In this document: positions 33,254 to 42,057 of the stretch, in pieces | Layout: every line of letters begins with the position of its first letter | Numbering within the stretch: position 1 is the first letter of the stretch | Assembly (NCBI RefSeq): GCF_007421925.1 | Contig: NZ_QMDX01000006.1 | Location: 124,001-188,000, forward strand | Direction of reading: 5' to 3' | DNA from: Haloglomus irregulare | GTDB lineage: Archaea; Halobacteriota; Halobacteria; Halobacteriales; Haloarculaceae | DNA: 64,000 bases | The notes under the pieces: generated by a model | Seen by the model: only the letters and a program-made list of their open reading frames with translations | Databases searched by the model: none | Told to the model about the DNA's origin: nothing | Position numbers and translations under genes: made by a program

Positions 33254-33473
33254 ACAAGCCGTCACAGAGTGGCGACCGGACGGAGCCACCGGCGGGACCC
33301 CGCCACGCACTCGCCCGGTACAACCTATCACACGGAATACAGTTGTCGCGGTCTGCTTGGCAGAAGGAGGGCGTCCCACGATAGCGTCCATATAACCGGG
33401 AGACCGCCGACAGGACACGGAACTGTCTCCGACGAGGGACGGGTCACGGCGCGATGTCGCCGGGCGGCGGCGT

Positions 33474-34577
33474 TCACCCCCGGGTCGGCAGGTAGGCCAG
33501 GCCGATGACGAAGACGCCCGCGAGGCCCGAGAGGATGGAGATCCCCCAGAGCCCGTTCATCCGCTCCTTGTAGTAGTCCTGCCGTTCGACCTGAGCCTGG
33601 TACGCATCCGTGTCGGTCGAGAGGACCACGCTGTCCTCGTCCGGGAAGTGGGCGACGTGCACTTGGCCACCCAGCGTGGCGTTGGCCCCCTCCGTCAGTT
33701 CGGTCCGGGTCGTCCTGGGACCGGTCCACTCCAGCAGGACGCGGTCACTGGAGACATTGGCGACGGTCGTCTCGTTGGCCGGCACCGAGAGGTCCGCCGC
33801 CGCGCGGAAGGTGAGCGTGTCGCCCTCGGCGAACGTCCGCTCGTCCGGCGTCGGGAGGTACTCGTCGAGCGGCTGGGTGCTCCCGTTGCGGTAGCGGACG
33901 AACTCCGTGCCGTCCTCGGAGGTGAACGTCGAGTTCTCCACGTCGGCGTCCCCCCGGAGCCGCTGGCTGACGTTGAACGACTGGACCACACGGAACTCGT
34001 CGGGGTCGGAGGCGTTCCCGACGACGACCTCGTAGTTCTCCCCCCAGACGACGGTAGCTGAACCCGGACCGATCTCGGTCACGGTAGTGGTGTTACCCCG
34101 GTAGTCGAGCCGGTCGCCGACCCCGAGGGACGCGGTCTCGTTGCCGGCGTCGTCCAGCAGCGCGAAGCTGCCGTCCGAGATGCTCACCGTCCGCTGGCTC
34201 CCGTTGAACGCGACGGTATCACCGTCCTGGATGGTGGCGGAGGAGGCCGCGGCCTGGCCGGCCCAGGACGCGTTGGTCGGCGAGAGCGCCGAGCCGTTGG
34301 CCAACTCCGCGCTGTAGACGAACGAGTCGTTCGTCCGTGAGAGCTGACCGACCAGAGTCGTCCCCCCACCGCCGCCGTGGCCGCCGCCCTCCTCCTCCCT
34401 CGCCTCGATGCTGGCGACGGTGTACGTCTGTCCGTTGACGGTGACCGTGTCACCCTCGGAGAGCTCCTCGCCAGCGAGCTCGATGTCGGGCTCCTCGGCC
34501 ACGGCGATGACCGAGTAGGCGCTCGCGGCCATGACGAGGAAGAAGGCGAAGTAGATCGCCGCGACTCGTCGTTGCAT
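33474..34577 (-). CDS. Membrane-anchored extracytoplasmic protein, unknown function
   Basis: A 367-residue protein with one N-terminal helix (AAIYFAFFLVMAASAYSVIAVA, residues 6-27) and one C-terminal helix (GLWGISILSGLAGVFVIGLAYL) with a short cytoplasmic end. The long part between is Asn-X-Ser/Thr-rich, acidic and beta-like. It contains repeats of the type EGDTVTVNGQTYTV, DGDTVAFNGSQRTVSISDG and EGDTLTFRAAADL, so small beta units may be repeated. A Gly/His-rich loop (GGGHGGGGG) lies near 68. It is probably N-glycosylated on the outer face. It is on the same strand just downstream of two PGF-CTERM genes and may belong with them. No known function. Confidence 0.85.
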   Translation of the reverse strand: MQRRVAAIYFAFFLVMAASAYSVIAVAEEPDIELAGEELSEGDTVTVNGQTYTVASIEAREEEGGGHGGGGGTTLVGQLSRTNDSFVYSAELANGSALSPTNASWAGQAAASSATIQDGDTVAFNGSQRTVSISDGSFALLDDAGNETASLGVGDRLDYRGNTTTVTEIGPGSATVVWGENYEVVVGNASDPDEFRVVQSFNVSQRLRGDADVENSTFTSEDGTEFVRYRNGSTQPLDEYLPTPDERTFAEGDTLTFRAAADLSVPANETTVANVSSDRVLLEWTGPRTTRTELTEGANATLGGQVHVAHFPDEDSVVLSTDTDAYQAQVERQDYYKERMNGLWGISILSGLAGVFVIGLAYLPTRG

Positions 34578-34638
34578 ACCGGGTCGGTCACCGTGGCCGC
34601 AAATAGGCGTTGTCTTTTACGAGCGGACGGGTCGTCGT

Positions 34639-35724
34639 TCAGTCCCGCCGGTGTGCGAGGAGCCCGACCGCCAACAGCCCGGCGAGGGCTGCAACGGCGC
34701 CGAAGCCCGGCCCCGCGCCGACCGTCGGCGTCACCGGTCCGTCGGCGGCGCCGGCAGGTGCGGCCGTCGCGGTCGCCGTTGACTCGTCGGCCGGGCTCGA
34801 CGGCTCGTCCCCGGCGTCAGCCCCGTCCCCGTCCGACCCGCCCCCATCGCCCGGAGTGGTCGTGGCGGTCGACTCGGCCGTCGCCGTCGCCTCAGCCGCC
34901 GCCGTCGCGGTCCGCTCCGCGGTGGCGGTCGATTCGGCCGTCGCCGTCGCCGTGGCGGTCGGTTCGGCCGTCGCCGCGGCGGTCGCCGTTTCGGTCCGCT
35001 CCGGCGTCGCGATCGCCGTCGCCGTCGACTCCGTCGAGTCGTCACCCTGCTCGGACGGCGGCGGGCCGAGCTGCTCGCGAGCCTCCGCCTCGGAGGAGCA
35101 CTCGCAGATGTAGAAGTAGTGCGAGTCGAGCGTCACGTCGAACTGGGTGCCGTCGTAGCCCGTCCCGTTGAGGAACCCGTTGATCTGGTACCAGCCGGGC
35201 TCCTCGGGCATCGTGTAGCACTCGTTCTGGACGGCGACGACCTCGTCGACGTCGTTGATGGCGATGGAATCGCCAGCCAGGTCGTCCTCGTCGAAGAACT
35301 CGATGATGATCTCGTGGTCGTTGAACTCCGAGTTCTTCCGGGCGGCCAGCAGCGACTCGTCCGTCTCCGTCCCGGGGTCATCGTTCTCGCGGTCGACGCC
35401 GAACGCGGCGGTGTTCTCCGTCGAACACGACGAGAACGTGATGTCCGGGTTGCCGATGATGAGGTACTCCGCCACCTCGTACCCCCTCGGCGAGGGCGTG
35501 CCGTCGAACGTGCCCTCCAGCCCAGCCAGGTGCTGGATGCTCGCGTTCGCCCGGTTCTGGTCACCCGGGTAGTGGTCGACCTCGTTCGGGAGGAATACCT
35601 CGTAGTCCCCGCTCGTCTCGTGGTTGACCTCCCCGGTCGCGCTCGCGGCGCCACCGACCACGACCGCGGATATCACGACCACGGCGATCGCCAGCGCACC
35701 ACTGACGCGCGTTCGGCCCGTCAT
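34639..35724 (-). CDS. PGF-CTERM surface protein, paralogue A
   Basis: A 361-residue secreted protein. The signal peptide MTGRTRVSGALAIAVVVIS...GGAASA is followed by a domain of about 190 residues with conserved Cys in SSCSTENTAAFGVDRENDD, NECYTMPEEPGWYQI and YICECSSEAEAREQ. A long Thr/Ala-rich stalk (ESTATAIATPERTETA...) probably carries O-glycans. The C-terminus is the archaeosortase signal VGAGPGFGAVAALAG, a hydrophobic helix and HRRD. The protein should be processed by ArtA and lipid-anchored on the S-layer side. The globular domain is not recognised. It is a paralogue of the protein at 36050-37258, sharing the same Cys positions and an almost identical block encoding SEAEAREQLGPPPSEQGDD. 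Confidence 0.87.
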   Translation of the reverse strand: MTGRTRVSGALAIAVVVISAVVVGGAASATGEVNHETSGDYEVFLPNEVDHYPGDQNRANASIQHLAGLEGTFDGTPSPRGYEVAEYLIIGNPDITFSSCSTENTAAFGVDRENDDPGTETDESLLAARKNSEFNDHEIIIEFFDEDDLAGDSIAINDVDEVVAVQNECYTMPEEPGWYQINGFLNGTGYDGTQFDVTLDSHYFYICECSSEAEAREQLGPPPSEQGDDSTESTATAIATPERTETATAAATAEPTATATATAESTATAERTATAAAEATATAESTATTTPGDGGGSDGDGADAGDEPSSPADESTATATAAPAGAADGPVTPTVGAGPGFGAVAALAGLLAVGLLAHRRD

Positions 35725-35888
35725 CCGGCTCTACCGCTCCGAACTGGTGGAACCACGGAACGCGTCCTGCGCGTCCGGATGCCGGCATCGATACCGTCAC
35801 CGTGTCCCGCCGAGGAGGTCCCACCAGCCACGCCCTCGGTCACCACCACCACCGCGCAGAGGACGGCCACCGTGCGCTGTCCTGTCAT
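35721..35888 (-). pseudogene. Signal-peptide remnant of a third PGF-CTERM family copy
   Basis: The frame from the ATG ending 35888 reads MTGQRTVAVLCAVVVVTEGV and loses similarity after about 30 residues. It resembles the start of paralogue B (MIRQRTAALVGAVAVLTLVG). The DNA just before the start (tgtcatgtgaccacat) also matches that before paralogue B (tatcatgtgaccacta). No further domain follows before paralogue A begins. It may be the decayed 5' end of a third copy, or less likely a very small secreted peptide. Confidence 0.55.
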
Positions 35889-35927
35889 GTGACCACATCC
35901 TGCCACTACGCGACCCTAACACCGTCG

Positions 35928-35955
35928 CAGGTGATATATGGGGTTTTATCACCTG
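35928..35955. promoter_or_regulatory. 9-base perfect inverted repeat, possible operator
   Basis: caggtgata (35928-35936) and tatcacctg (35947-35955) are perfect complements with a 10-base A/T/G spacer. The element is about 40 bases upstream of the signal-peptide remnant (minus strand) and about 95 bases beyond the stop of paralogue B. The gatatat inside it could serve as TATA box. Symmetric spacing of about one helical turn per half fits a dimeric regulator site. Confidence 0.55.
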
Positions 35956-36049
35956 ACAACCTGCTGAACGGTCGGTTCATTCCTCGCCCGGGAGACGTGG
36001 TAACAAGCGATTCGGGGACCGGAGCGCGGCCGGGCGCGGACGTGCTGGT

Positions 36050-37258
36050 TCAGCGCCGGAGGAGCGCGAGCAGCCCCGCTAGTAGCCCCCCGGCCAGCGC
36101 CGCCACCGCGCCGAAGCCCGGCCCCGCGCCGACCGTCGGCGTCGCCGGCCCGGCACCCTGCTGTTGGGCCTGCTGTCGCTGGTCCTGCTGGCTGGTCCGG
36201 CCGCCGTCGTTACTCCCACCCGCCGTCGCGGTGGCGGTCTCCTGGGACGCACTGTCACCGTCGCTGCCCCCGTCGTCGCTGTCGCCGCTATCGCTGCTAT
36301 CGCTGCCACCGCCGTCGCCGCTATCGCTATCGTCGCCGCCACCGTCATCGGGCTCCGCCGTTGGCGTCTCGGTCGGCGTCTCGGTGGCCGTCTCGGTCGG
36401 CGTCCTCGTAGCAGTCCGCTCCGCTCCGTCCGAATCGTCGGGCATCGGAGTGGCCGTCGCGGTCGACTCCGCAGTGTCATCGTCACCCTGCTCGGACGGC
36501 GGCGGGCCGAGCTGCTCGCGGGCCTCCGCCTCCGAGCCGCAGACACAGATGTAGAAGTAGTGCGAGATGGTCTCGATCCGGGCCTCGTTTCCGCTCCAGG
36601 CGGTACCGTTGGTGAAGCCCTCTATCTGGTACCAGCCCGGCTCCTCGGGCATCCCGTAACACGGCCCGCCGCCGGATTTGTACCCCTGGTGCGAGACGAT
36701 CTCGTCGTCCGGGTACAGCTCCGCGTTACTGTCGCCGTCCTCGCGACCGGCCTCGCGGCCGCCGCGGTCCGGCGGGTTCGGCGCGCCGAGCTCGTTGCCC
36801 TCGTAGAAGTCCACCTCGATGGAGTGGTCGTTGAAGTTGCTCTGCTCGAGGTAGCGCAGCAGATCGATATCGACCTCCGTCCCGGCGTCGTCGTTGTCCC
36901 GGTCGATGCCGAACGCCGCCGTGTTCGAGCTGGTACACTCCGAGAAGTCGATGTCCTGGTTCTCTATCCTCAGGTACTTCATCTGCTCCAGCCCGTCCGG
37001 CGCGCCCTGTTCGTTGTAGGACTTCTGGGTTCCGGCTGCGAACTGGTTGATACTCGCGTTGTACGGCCCGCCGGGGTTCTCGTCCCGTGGGTAATGGTCC
37101 GTGTCGAACGGGAGGTCGACCGTGTAGTTCCCGTTCTCCGCGCCGTGTGGCGACGTGGAGTCGGCGGTCGGCGAGGCCCCGACGCCGCCGGTCAGGAGTC
37201 CGACGAGCGTGAGCACCGCGACGGCACCGACGAGCGCAGCCGTTCGCTGTCGTATCAT
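36050..37258 (-). CDS. PGF-CTERM surface protein, paralogue B
   Basis: A 402-residue secreted protein starting MIRQRTAALVGAVAVLTLVG with a cleavable signal. A longer upstream frame is rejected because it precedes the signal. The N-terminal domain (about 30-250) keeps the Cys pattern of paralogue A: SECTSSNTAAFGIDRDNDD, GGPCYGMPEEPGWYQI and YICVCGSEAEAREQ. It has an extra insertion GNELGAPNPPDRGGREAGREDG. The stalk is longer and mixed: Thr/Pro repeats (TPTETATETPTETPT), then a Ser/Asp/Gly repeat (SDSGDGGGSDSSDSGDSDD) and a Gln-rich stretch. It ends VGAGPGFGAVAALAGGLLAG...RR, the archaeosortase (ArtA) signal. Function unknown; probably a cell-surface glycoprotein. Confidence 0.87.
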   Translation of the reverse strand: MIRQRTAALVGAVAVLTLVGLLTGGVGASPTADSTSPHGAENGNYTVDLPFDTDHYPRDENPGGPYNASINQFAAGTQKSYNEQGAPDGLEQMKYLRIENQDIDFSECTSSNTAAFGIDRDNDDAGTEVDIDLLRYLEQSNFNDHSIEVDFYEGNELGAPNPPDRGGREAGREDGDSNAELYPDDEIVSHQGYKSGGGPCYGMPEEPGWYQIEGFTNGTAWSGNEARIETISHYFYICVCGSEAEAREQLGPPPSEQGDDDTAESTATATPMPDDSDGAERTATRTPTETATETPTETPTAEPDDGGGDDSDSGDGGGSDSSDSGDSDDGGSDGDSASQETATATAGGSNDGGRTSQQDQRQQAQQQGAGPATPTVGAGPGFGAVAALAGGLLAGLLALLRR

Positions 37259-37674
37259 GTGACCACTACACATGGACATCCCTGCTAACCGCTCTGCTGG
37301 GAGTACGCTGTTGTTTATCAGCACGGCCACACAGGGACGGTCCGTTTTTTGTTACCGTCCGGACCCGAATCCGGGCGGACCGAACGTACTGTCAGTATAC
37401 CTGAACGAGCGCCGTCGGGGCCGACGAGCGGACGGTGAGCACGGCGGCGGGCAGGGCGTGCGGGATGAGTTCGTGTCCGCAGACACCGGACAGCGTGTTG
37501 GTATCATCCATGAGGGGAGCGAGGGCGGACTGAGCGCTCAGGAGTGGTCACAGGCCGCCCGAGACCGGGGCGAACGGCCCCGGACTCCCTGATACCGGCT
37601 CATACCCTACTGTTAAACGGCCGGAGTAGCCCAGCAGAACGGCTTACCCGAGACAGTGGACAGTAACAGGCAGC
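37259..37674. other. Intergenic region with a hairpin-forming repeat, between paralogue B and the LIV operon
   Basis: No gene is credible here. A perfect 7-base inverted repeat, ggacggt (37335-37341) and accgtcc (37354-37360), encloses a 12-base loop with six consecutive T. Immediately after it, cccgaatccggg could form a second small hairpin. The divergent promoters of paralogue B and of the LIV operon must lie here. For the operon, gttaaac near 37612 and the A/T-richer cttaccc near 37644 are weak candidates. Confidence 0.5.
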
Positions 37675-39135
37675 ATGGCAGACAGATCGGAGACGAGAGG
37701 CGGCGGCGGGCGCGACCGTCGCTCGTTCCTGAAGTACGCGGGGGCCGGTGGAGCCGCCGCGATCGCAGCGGGTTGCAAGACACGCGACCGCCCCGGAGGC
37801 AGCGGATTCACCACCACCCCCGGTGGCAGCGGCGACGAGGAGACGAGCGAGGGGACCCCGGTGCCCCAGCCCCTCGAGGGCAACACCATCCGCATCGGGA
37901 GTCTCGCCCCGCAGCCGGACAGCTTCCCCATCGGGAAGTCCATCTGGGACTCGATGCAGATGGCGGTCGAGGACATCAACCAGAACGGCATCCCCGGCAT
38001 CGGGGGCCGTGGCATCCTCGGCGCGAAGCTCGAGCCGCTCTCCGGGAACACGGAGGCCTCCCCGGGGACGGCCCGGGAGGAGTTCAATCGGCTCGTCCAG
38101 AAGGAGGGCTGCAAGGCGACGTTCGGGACCTTCCTCACCCAGTGCACCCTCCAGATCTTCAACCCGATGAAGGCGACCCAGACCGTCCACATCACGACGG
38201 CGGCCACCGGGCCGAAGCCGGGACGGATCGTCCACGAACGGTACGACGAGTTCAAATGGCATTTCCGCGCCGGCCCCATCAACTCCTACGACCTCGCGGC
38301 GGCCGAACTGGAGTTTCTCAACATCTACGCCGACCAGCTCGGCTGGAGCGACGCCGCGGTACTCATCGAGAACATCGCGCCGTTCGACCCGTTCGCCGAG
38401 ACCCTGAAGCCGGAGGTCGGGAACCTGTTCGACAGCGTGCCCGTCTTCAAGCGCTCCTCCTCGGGGACGATCAACTGGACCCCGCTCTGGGACGAGGTGG
38501 AGTCGGCCGACGTCGACATCAACCTCATCGGGCAGGCCCTGACCGGCACCGCCGCGGTGAAACAGTGGGCGAACCAGAGCCGTGACTTCGAGATGGGCGG
38601 CATCCACGTCCCCTCCCAGGTGTACGAGTTCTGGGAGGAGGTCTCGGGAGCCTGCCAGTACGTCTTCACGATGAACGCCGTCACCCCCCAGACGGAGAAC
38701 ACGGAGCGCACGCAGCCGTTCATGAAGCGCTATCGGGACCGGTTCGACACCTTCCCCGTCTACTCGGGCCCCATCACCTACGACGCCGTGCGCGCCTACG
38801 CGAAGGCGATGGGTCGCTACGTGCTCGACAACGACATGGAGGAGGTCCCGACGAACGAGGCGATGGTCGAGGCCCTGGAGACGTACACGTTCGAGGACGG
38901 CATCGTCCTGCCGTCCATCCAGTTCACGCCGCCGGAGGCCGACTTCGCCCACGAGCCACAGTGGACCTTGATGAAGGATACGGGGGTCCCGGTCTGGCAG
39001 CAGTGGCAGGTCGACGAGGAGGTCACCGACGACTACGGCGTGATGCACTCGTTCGCGCCCGAACAGAACAAGACGTCCGACTACACCTACCCGGACTGGA
39101 TCGACTACCCCAGCGACCACCCGGCAAACCAGTAA
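37675..39135 (+). CDS. ABC importer substrate-binding lipoprotein (LIV/branched-chain amino-acid type)
   Basis: A 486-residue extracytoplasmic receptor. The TAT signal RDRRSFLKYAGAGGAAAIAAGC (13-34) ends in the lipobox AAGC, so it is exported folded and lipid-anchored. A Gly/Thr-rich linker is followed by the type I periplasmic-binding fold: NTIRIGSLAPQPDSFPIGKSIWDSMQMAVEDINQNG (about 70-105), VQKEGCKATFGTFLTQCTLQIFNPMKA and GPITYDAVRAYAKAMGRYVLD near the end. This matches the LivJ/LivK/UrtA family. The ligand could be branched-chain amino acids, another amino acid, urea or an amide. It is the first gene of a five-gene operon; the permease starts four bases after its stop. Confidence 0.9.
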   Translation: MADRSETRGGGGRDRRSFLKYAGAGGAAAIAAGCKTRDRPGGSGFTTTPGGSGDEETSEGTPVPQPLEGNTIRIGSLAPQPDSFPIGKSIWDSMQMAVEDINQNGIPGIGGRGILGAKLEPLSGNTEASPGTAREEFNRLVQKEGCKATFGTFLTQCTLQIFNPMKATQTVHITTAATGPKPGRIVHERYDEFKWHFRAGPINSYDLAAAELEFLNIYADQLGWSDAAVLIENIAPFDPFAETLKPEVGNLFDSVPVFKRSSSGTINWTPLWDEVESADVDINLIGQALTGTAAVKQWANQSRDFEMGGIHVPSQVYEFWEEVSGACQYVFTMNAVTPQTENTERTQPFMKRYRDRFDTFPVYSGPITYDAVRAYAKAMGRYVLDNDMEEVPTNEAMVEALETYTFEDGIVLPSIQFTPPEADFAHEPQWTLMKDTGVPVWQQWQVDEEVTDDYGVMHSFAPEQNKTSDYTYPDWIDYPSDHPANQ

Positions 39136-39139
39136 GAAG

Positions 39140-40009
39140 ATGACCAGCGCAGCCAACGTCATCGTCACGGCGATATCGATCAGCTCCCTGTACGCGATCA
39201 TCGCGATCGGGTTCACCCTCATCTTCGGGGTCGGCGGGGTGCTGAACTTCTCGCATGGCGCGCTCATCACCATCGGGGCCGAGGCCTCGTACCTGCTCTC
39301 GAACCCGACGAACCTCGGTCTCCACCCGGCGCTCGGCCTCGTCGGGGGGATGGTCACAGCGGCGGTCGTCGGCGCCATCCTCTATCTCGGCGTCGTCCAG
39401 TTCGTCGAGGACGAACCGGTGACGCTGCTCATCCTCACCTTCATCATCGGCTTCTTCATCCAGCACGCCTGCCGCGTGTTCATCACCGGCACGAGCGACT
39501 TCTCGGTCGACCAGGTCACGCCCGGCGAGACGACGATCGCCGGCGTCACCCTGTTCGACATCGACATCTTCATCTTCGTCCTGGCGGCGGTCCTCATCGC
39601 CGCGACGGGCGTCTTCGTCTCCCGGACCAAGACCGGCAAGGCCATCCTGGCGGTGTCGATGTCAGAAAAGGGTGCGGCCGTGGTCGGCATCGACGCCCGG
39701 AAGATCAACCTCATCACCTGGCTGCTGGCCTCCGCGTTCGCCGGCATCGCCGGCGTCCTGCTGACGATGAAGCAGACCGGCGCCTGGTCGATGGGGACCC
39801 AGCCGCTCATCCTGGCGTTCTCCATCGTCATCCTGGGTGGGCTCGGCTCCATCAAGGGCTCCGTCGTCGGGGCCTACATCATCGGCTTCACCGAGACCAT
39901 CACCACCTCGTACATCAGCTCCTCGCTACAGGGGTTCACCGCGCTCGTGCTGCTAATCGTGCTCCTGCTCGTCAAGCCCGAAGGTCTGTTCGGGCGGGAG
40001 GCGGCCTGA
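39140..40009 (+). CDS. livH: LIV-type ABC transporter permease LivH
   Basis: A 289-residue permease with about eight helices. The family opening is SISSLYAIIAIGFTLIFGVGGVLNFSHGALITIGA, including the LNFSHG motif conserved in LivH/UrtB. The cytoplasmic EAA-like loop is SRTKTGKAILAVSMSEKGAAVVGIDARKINLITW. The C-terminal helices contain FSIVILGGLGSIKGSVVGAYIIG, the usual GG-G-S-x-x-G motif, and end LLLVKPEGLFGREA. It pairs with the LivM-type subunit that starts one base after its stop. The overlap-free tight spacing argues for one transcript. Confidence 0.93.
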   Translation: MTSAANVIVTAISISSLYAIIAIGFTLIFGVGGVLNFSHGALITIGAEASYLLSNPTNLGLHPALGLVGGMVTAAVVGAILYLGVVQFVEDEPVTLLILTFIIGFFIQHACRVFITGTSDFSVDQVTPGETTIAGVTLFDIDIFIFVLAAVLIAATGVFVSRTKTGKAILAVSMSEKGAAVVGIDARKINLITWLLASAFAGIAGVLLTMKQTGAWSMGTQPLILAFSIVILGGLGSIKGSVVGAYIIGFTETITTSYISSSLQGFTALVLLIVLLLVKPEGLFGREAA

Positions 40010-40010
40010 T

Positions 40011-41258
40011 ATGGCGACCGAAAGCGACGAATCCGTACTCGGCGGGTCGACCTCGGCCGAGCGCCGCCGGGCGGTGCTCGAGAAGCTCAACCCCCTGGAG
40101 ATGCCCATACGATTCCAGCTGGGGCTCCTGGGTATCGTCGGGTTCGTCCTGCTGCCGACACAGCTCTACCCCGACCAGATGGGACGGCCGACGAACCTGC
40201 TGTTCCTGATGATGTTCGCGATGTCCTGGGACGTCGTCTCGGGGTACACCGGACAGCTCTCGTTCGGGCACGCGTTCTTCTTCGCGGTCGGGGGCTACAC
40301 CAGCGCCATCCTCGACCTCCAGCACGGTATCACGCCCGTCATCGGCATCCCGGTCGGGATGCTCCTGGCCGGCGTCGGAGGGCTGCTTATCGGCATCCCG
40401 GCGCTCCGGCTCCGGGGCCCGTACCTCTCGCTGGTGACGCTCATCATCCCCATCATCCTCGCGAAGCTGTTCACGCTGTTCAACAACAGCCTCCCCGTCC
40501 TCGCGCCGGAGGGGCTCGGCGGCCGGAACGGTCCCGGCCTGCCGACGCAGCTGTTCGGCATCGACGGTAGCGGGGCCGTCCTCGAACTCGCGGAGGGGTA
40601 CAGCGGCATCCAGCAGACCGCGCTGGCGAACTACTACCTCGCGCTGGGGTTGATGCTGCTCATCCTGGTCGTGCTGCTGGCGGTCACCCGCTCCTCGGCG
40701 GGTGACGTGTTCACCGCCATCCGCGAGGACGAGGACGCCGTCGCGGCCGCGGGGCTGGACGCCTCCCGGTTCAAGCTGTTCGCGTTCGTTCTCTCGGCGG
40801 TCGTCGGCGGGCTGGCCGGCGCCGTCTGGGTGCATACGGTCCAGACCCCGTCGCCGCTGGGCATCCTCGGCCAGGACGATATCCAGACCAGTATCGACGT
40901 CATCATCATGTCCATCCTCGGCGGCACCGGCACCATCGTCGGGCCGATCATCGGGGCGGTGGTGTTCGCGCTGAGCGCCGTCGTCGTCGGTGGCCTGAGC
41001 GACGTCATCATCCCGGTGGCGGACGTGGCGGTGGCGGACCTGCGACCGCTGCCGCTGCTGGCGGCCGCGATGGCGACGCTGGTGTTCGCGCCCGGCGGCG
41101 TCCTTCGGGCCAACATCCGGCTCGGCCGGAGGATACTGGCCAGCGCACGCGGCGACGAGTACGAGGGCGAGCCCATCGGCGGCGGGGACTCCGCGCTCGG
41201 GCAGATCATCGAGAAGTACCGCGCGGAGCTACGCGAGATCATCGACGAGCGTCGATAA
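40011..41258 (+). CDS. livM: LIV-type ABC transporter permease LivM
   Basis: A 415-residue second permease. The core is NLLFLMMFAMSWDVVSGYTGQLSFGHAFFFAVGGYTSAIL (about 60-100), with the GYTGQLSFGHAxFFxxGxY motif. GLLIGIPALRLRGPYLSLVTLIIPIILAKLF follows. The loop is FTAIREDEDAVAAAGLDASRFKLFAFVLSAVVGGLAGAVW. The late helix MSILGGTGTIVGPIIGAVVF is conserved. The C-terminal 60 residues (LRANIRLGRRILASARGDEYEG...) are cytoplasmic and longer than usual. An N-terminal acidic extension (TESDESVLGGSTSAERR) is also haloarchaeal-style. It works as a heterodimer with LivH. Confidence 0.93.
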   Translation: MATESDESVLGGSTSAERRRAVLEKLNPLEMPIRFQLGLLGIVGFVLLPTQLYPDQMGRPTNLLFLMMFAMSWDVVSGYTGQLSFGHAFFFAVGGYTSAILDLQHGITPVIGIPVGMLLAGVGGLLIGIPALRLRGPYLSLVTLIIPIILAKLFTLFNNSLPVLAPEGLGGRNGPGLPTQLFGIDGSGAVLELAEGYSGIQQTALANYYLALGLMLLILVVLLAVTRSSAGDVFTAIREDEDAVAAAGLDASRFKLFAFVLSAVVGGLAGAVWVHTVQTPSPLGILGQDDIQTSIDVIIMSILGGTGTIVGPIIGAVVFALSAVVVGGLSDVIIPVADVAVADLRPLPLLAAAMATLVFAPGGVLRANIRLGRRILASARGDEYEGEPIGGGDSALGQIIEKYRAELREIIDERR

Positions 41259-41259
41259 C

Positions 41260-42057
41260 ATGAGTACCGACAACGAGAGCGGCGAGCGGCTCACGCCCGG
41301 ACAGCAGGGGTTCGGCCCCAGCGATGGCGTGCTCGTCGCCAACGACCTACGCAAGGAGTTCGGCGGACTGACCGCGATGGACGACCTGTCGTTCGCCGTC
41401 CAGGAGCAGGAGATCCTCGGCTTCATCGGCCCGAACGGCGCCGGCAAGTCGACGACGTTCAACTGCGTCACCGGCTTCTACGGGCCGACGGGCGGTAACG
41501 TCTGGTTCAAGGGCGAGGACGTCACCGGCTTGGAGTCACACGAGATGGTGCAGAAGGGGATGGCCCGGACGTTCCAGGACTTCGCCCCGCTGTCGGACCG
41601 CACCGTGGTCCGGAACGTGGCGCTGTCGCTGGCCCCGGACGAGCTGCTCACGCTCGCGGGCGTGAGCGGCGAGACCGAGCGGCTGGCCGAGGAGATCTGC
41701 CGCCGCGTCGGGCTGGGTGACCAGCTCGAGGAGACCCCCGGTGAACTTCCCCACGCCGGCATGCTGAAGCTGGAGATCGCGAAGGCCATCGCCACCAACC
41801 CAGACCTGATGCTGGTCGACGAGCCGTTCGCCGGCCTCTCCAGCGGGGAGGTCCAAGAGCTGACCGAGGTCCTGCTCAGCCTCCGGGACAACGGGATGAC
41901 CCTCATCGTGGTCGACCACAACATGCGGGGCCTGCTCAACCTCATCGACCGGGCGTTCGTCATCCAGTTCGGCGCGAAGATCGCCGAAGGACCGCCGGAC
42001 GAGATCACGGACGACCCGAAGGTTCAAGAAGCCTACCTCGGAGGTGATGAGATATGA
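41260..42057 (+). CDS. livG: LIV-type ABC transporter ATP-binding protein LivG
   Basis: A 265-residue ABC ATPase. Walker A is GPNGAGKST (about 54-62) in FIGPNGAGKSTTFNCVTGFYGPTGG. The Q-loop region is MARTFQDFAPLSDRTVVRNV. The ABC signature is replaced by the diverged ELPHAGMLKLEIAKAIATNP; the usual LSGGQ/LSYG form is here LPHAG, so ATPase coupling might differ or the partner may supply the functional site. Walker B is LMLVDEPFAGLSSGEV, and the H-loop is LIVVDHNM. It energises uptake together with LivF. Confidence 0.93.
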   Translation: MSTDNESGERLTPGQQGFGPSDGVLVANDLRKEFGGLTAMDDLSFAVQEQEILGFIGPNGAGKSTTFNCVTGFYGPTGGNVWFKGEDVTGLESHEMVQKGMARTFQDFAPLSDRTVVRNVALSLAPDELLTLAGVSGETERLAEEICRRVGLGDQLEETPGELPHAGMLKLEIAKAIATNPDLMLVDEPFAGLSSGEVQELTEVLLSLRDNGMTLIVVDHNMRGLLNLIDRAFVIQFGAKIAEGPPDEITDDPKVQEAYLGGDEI

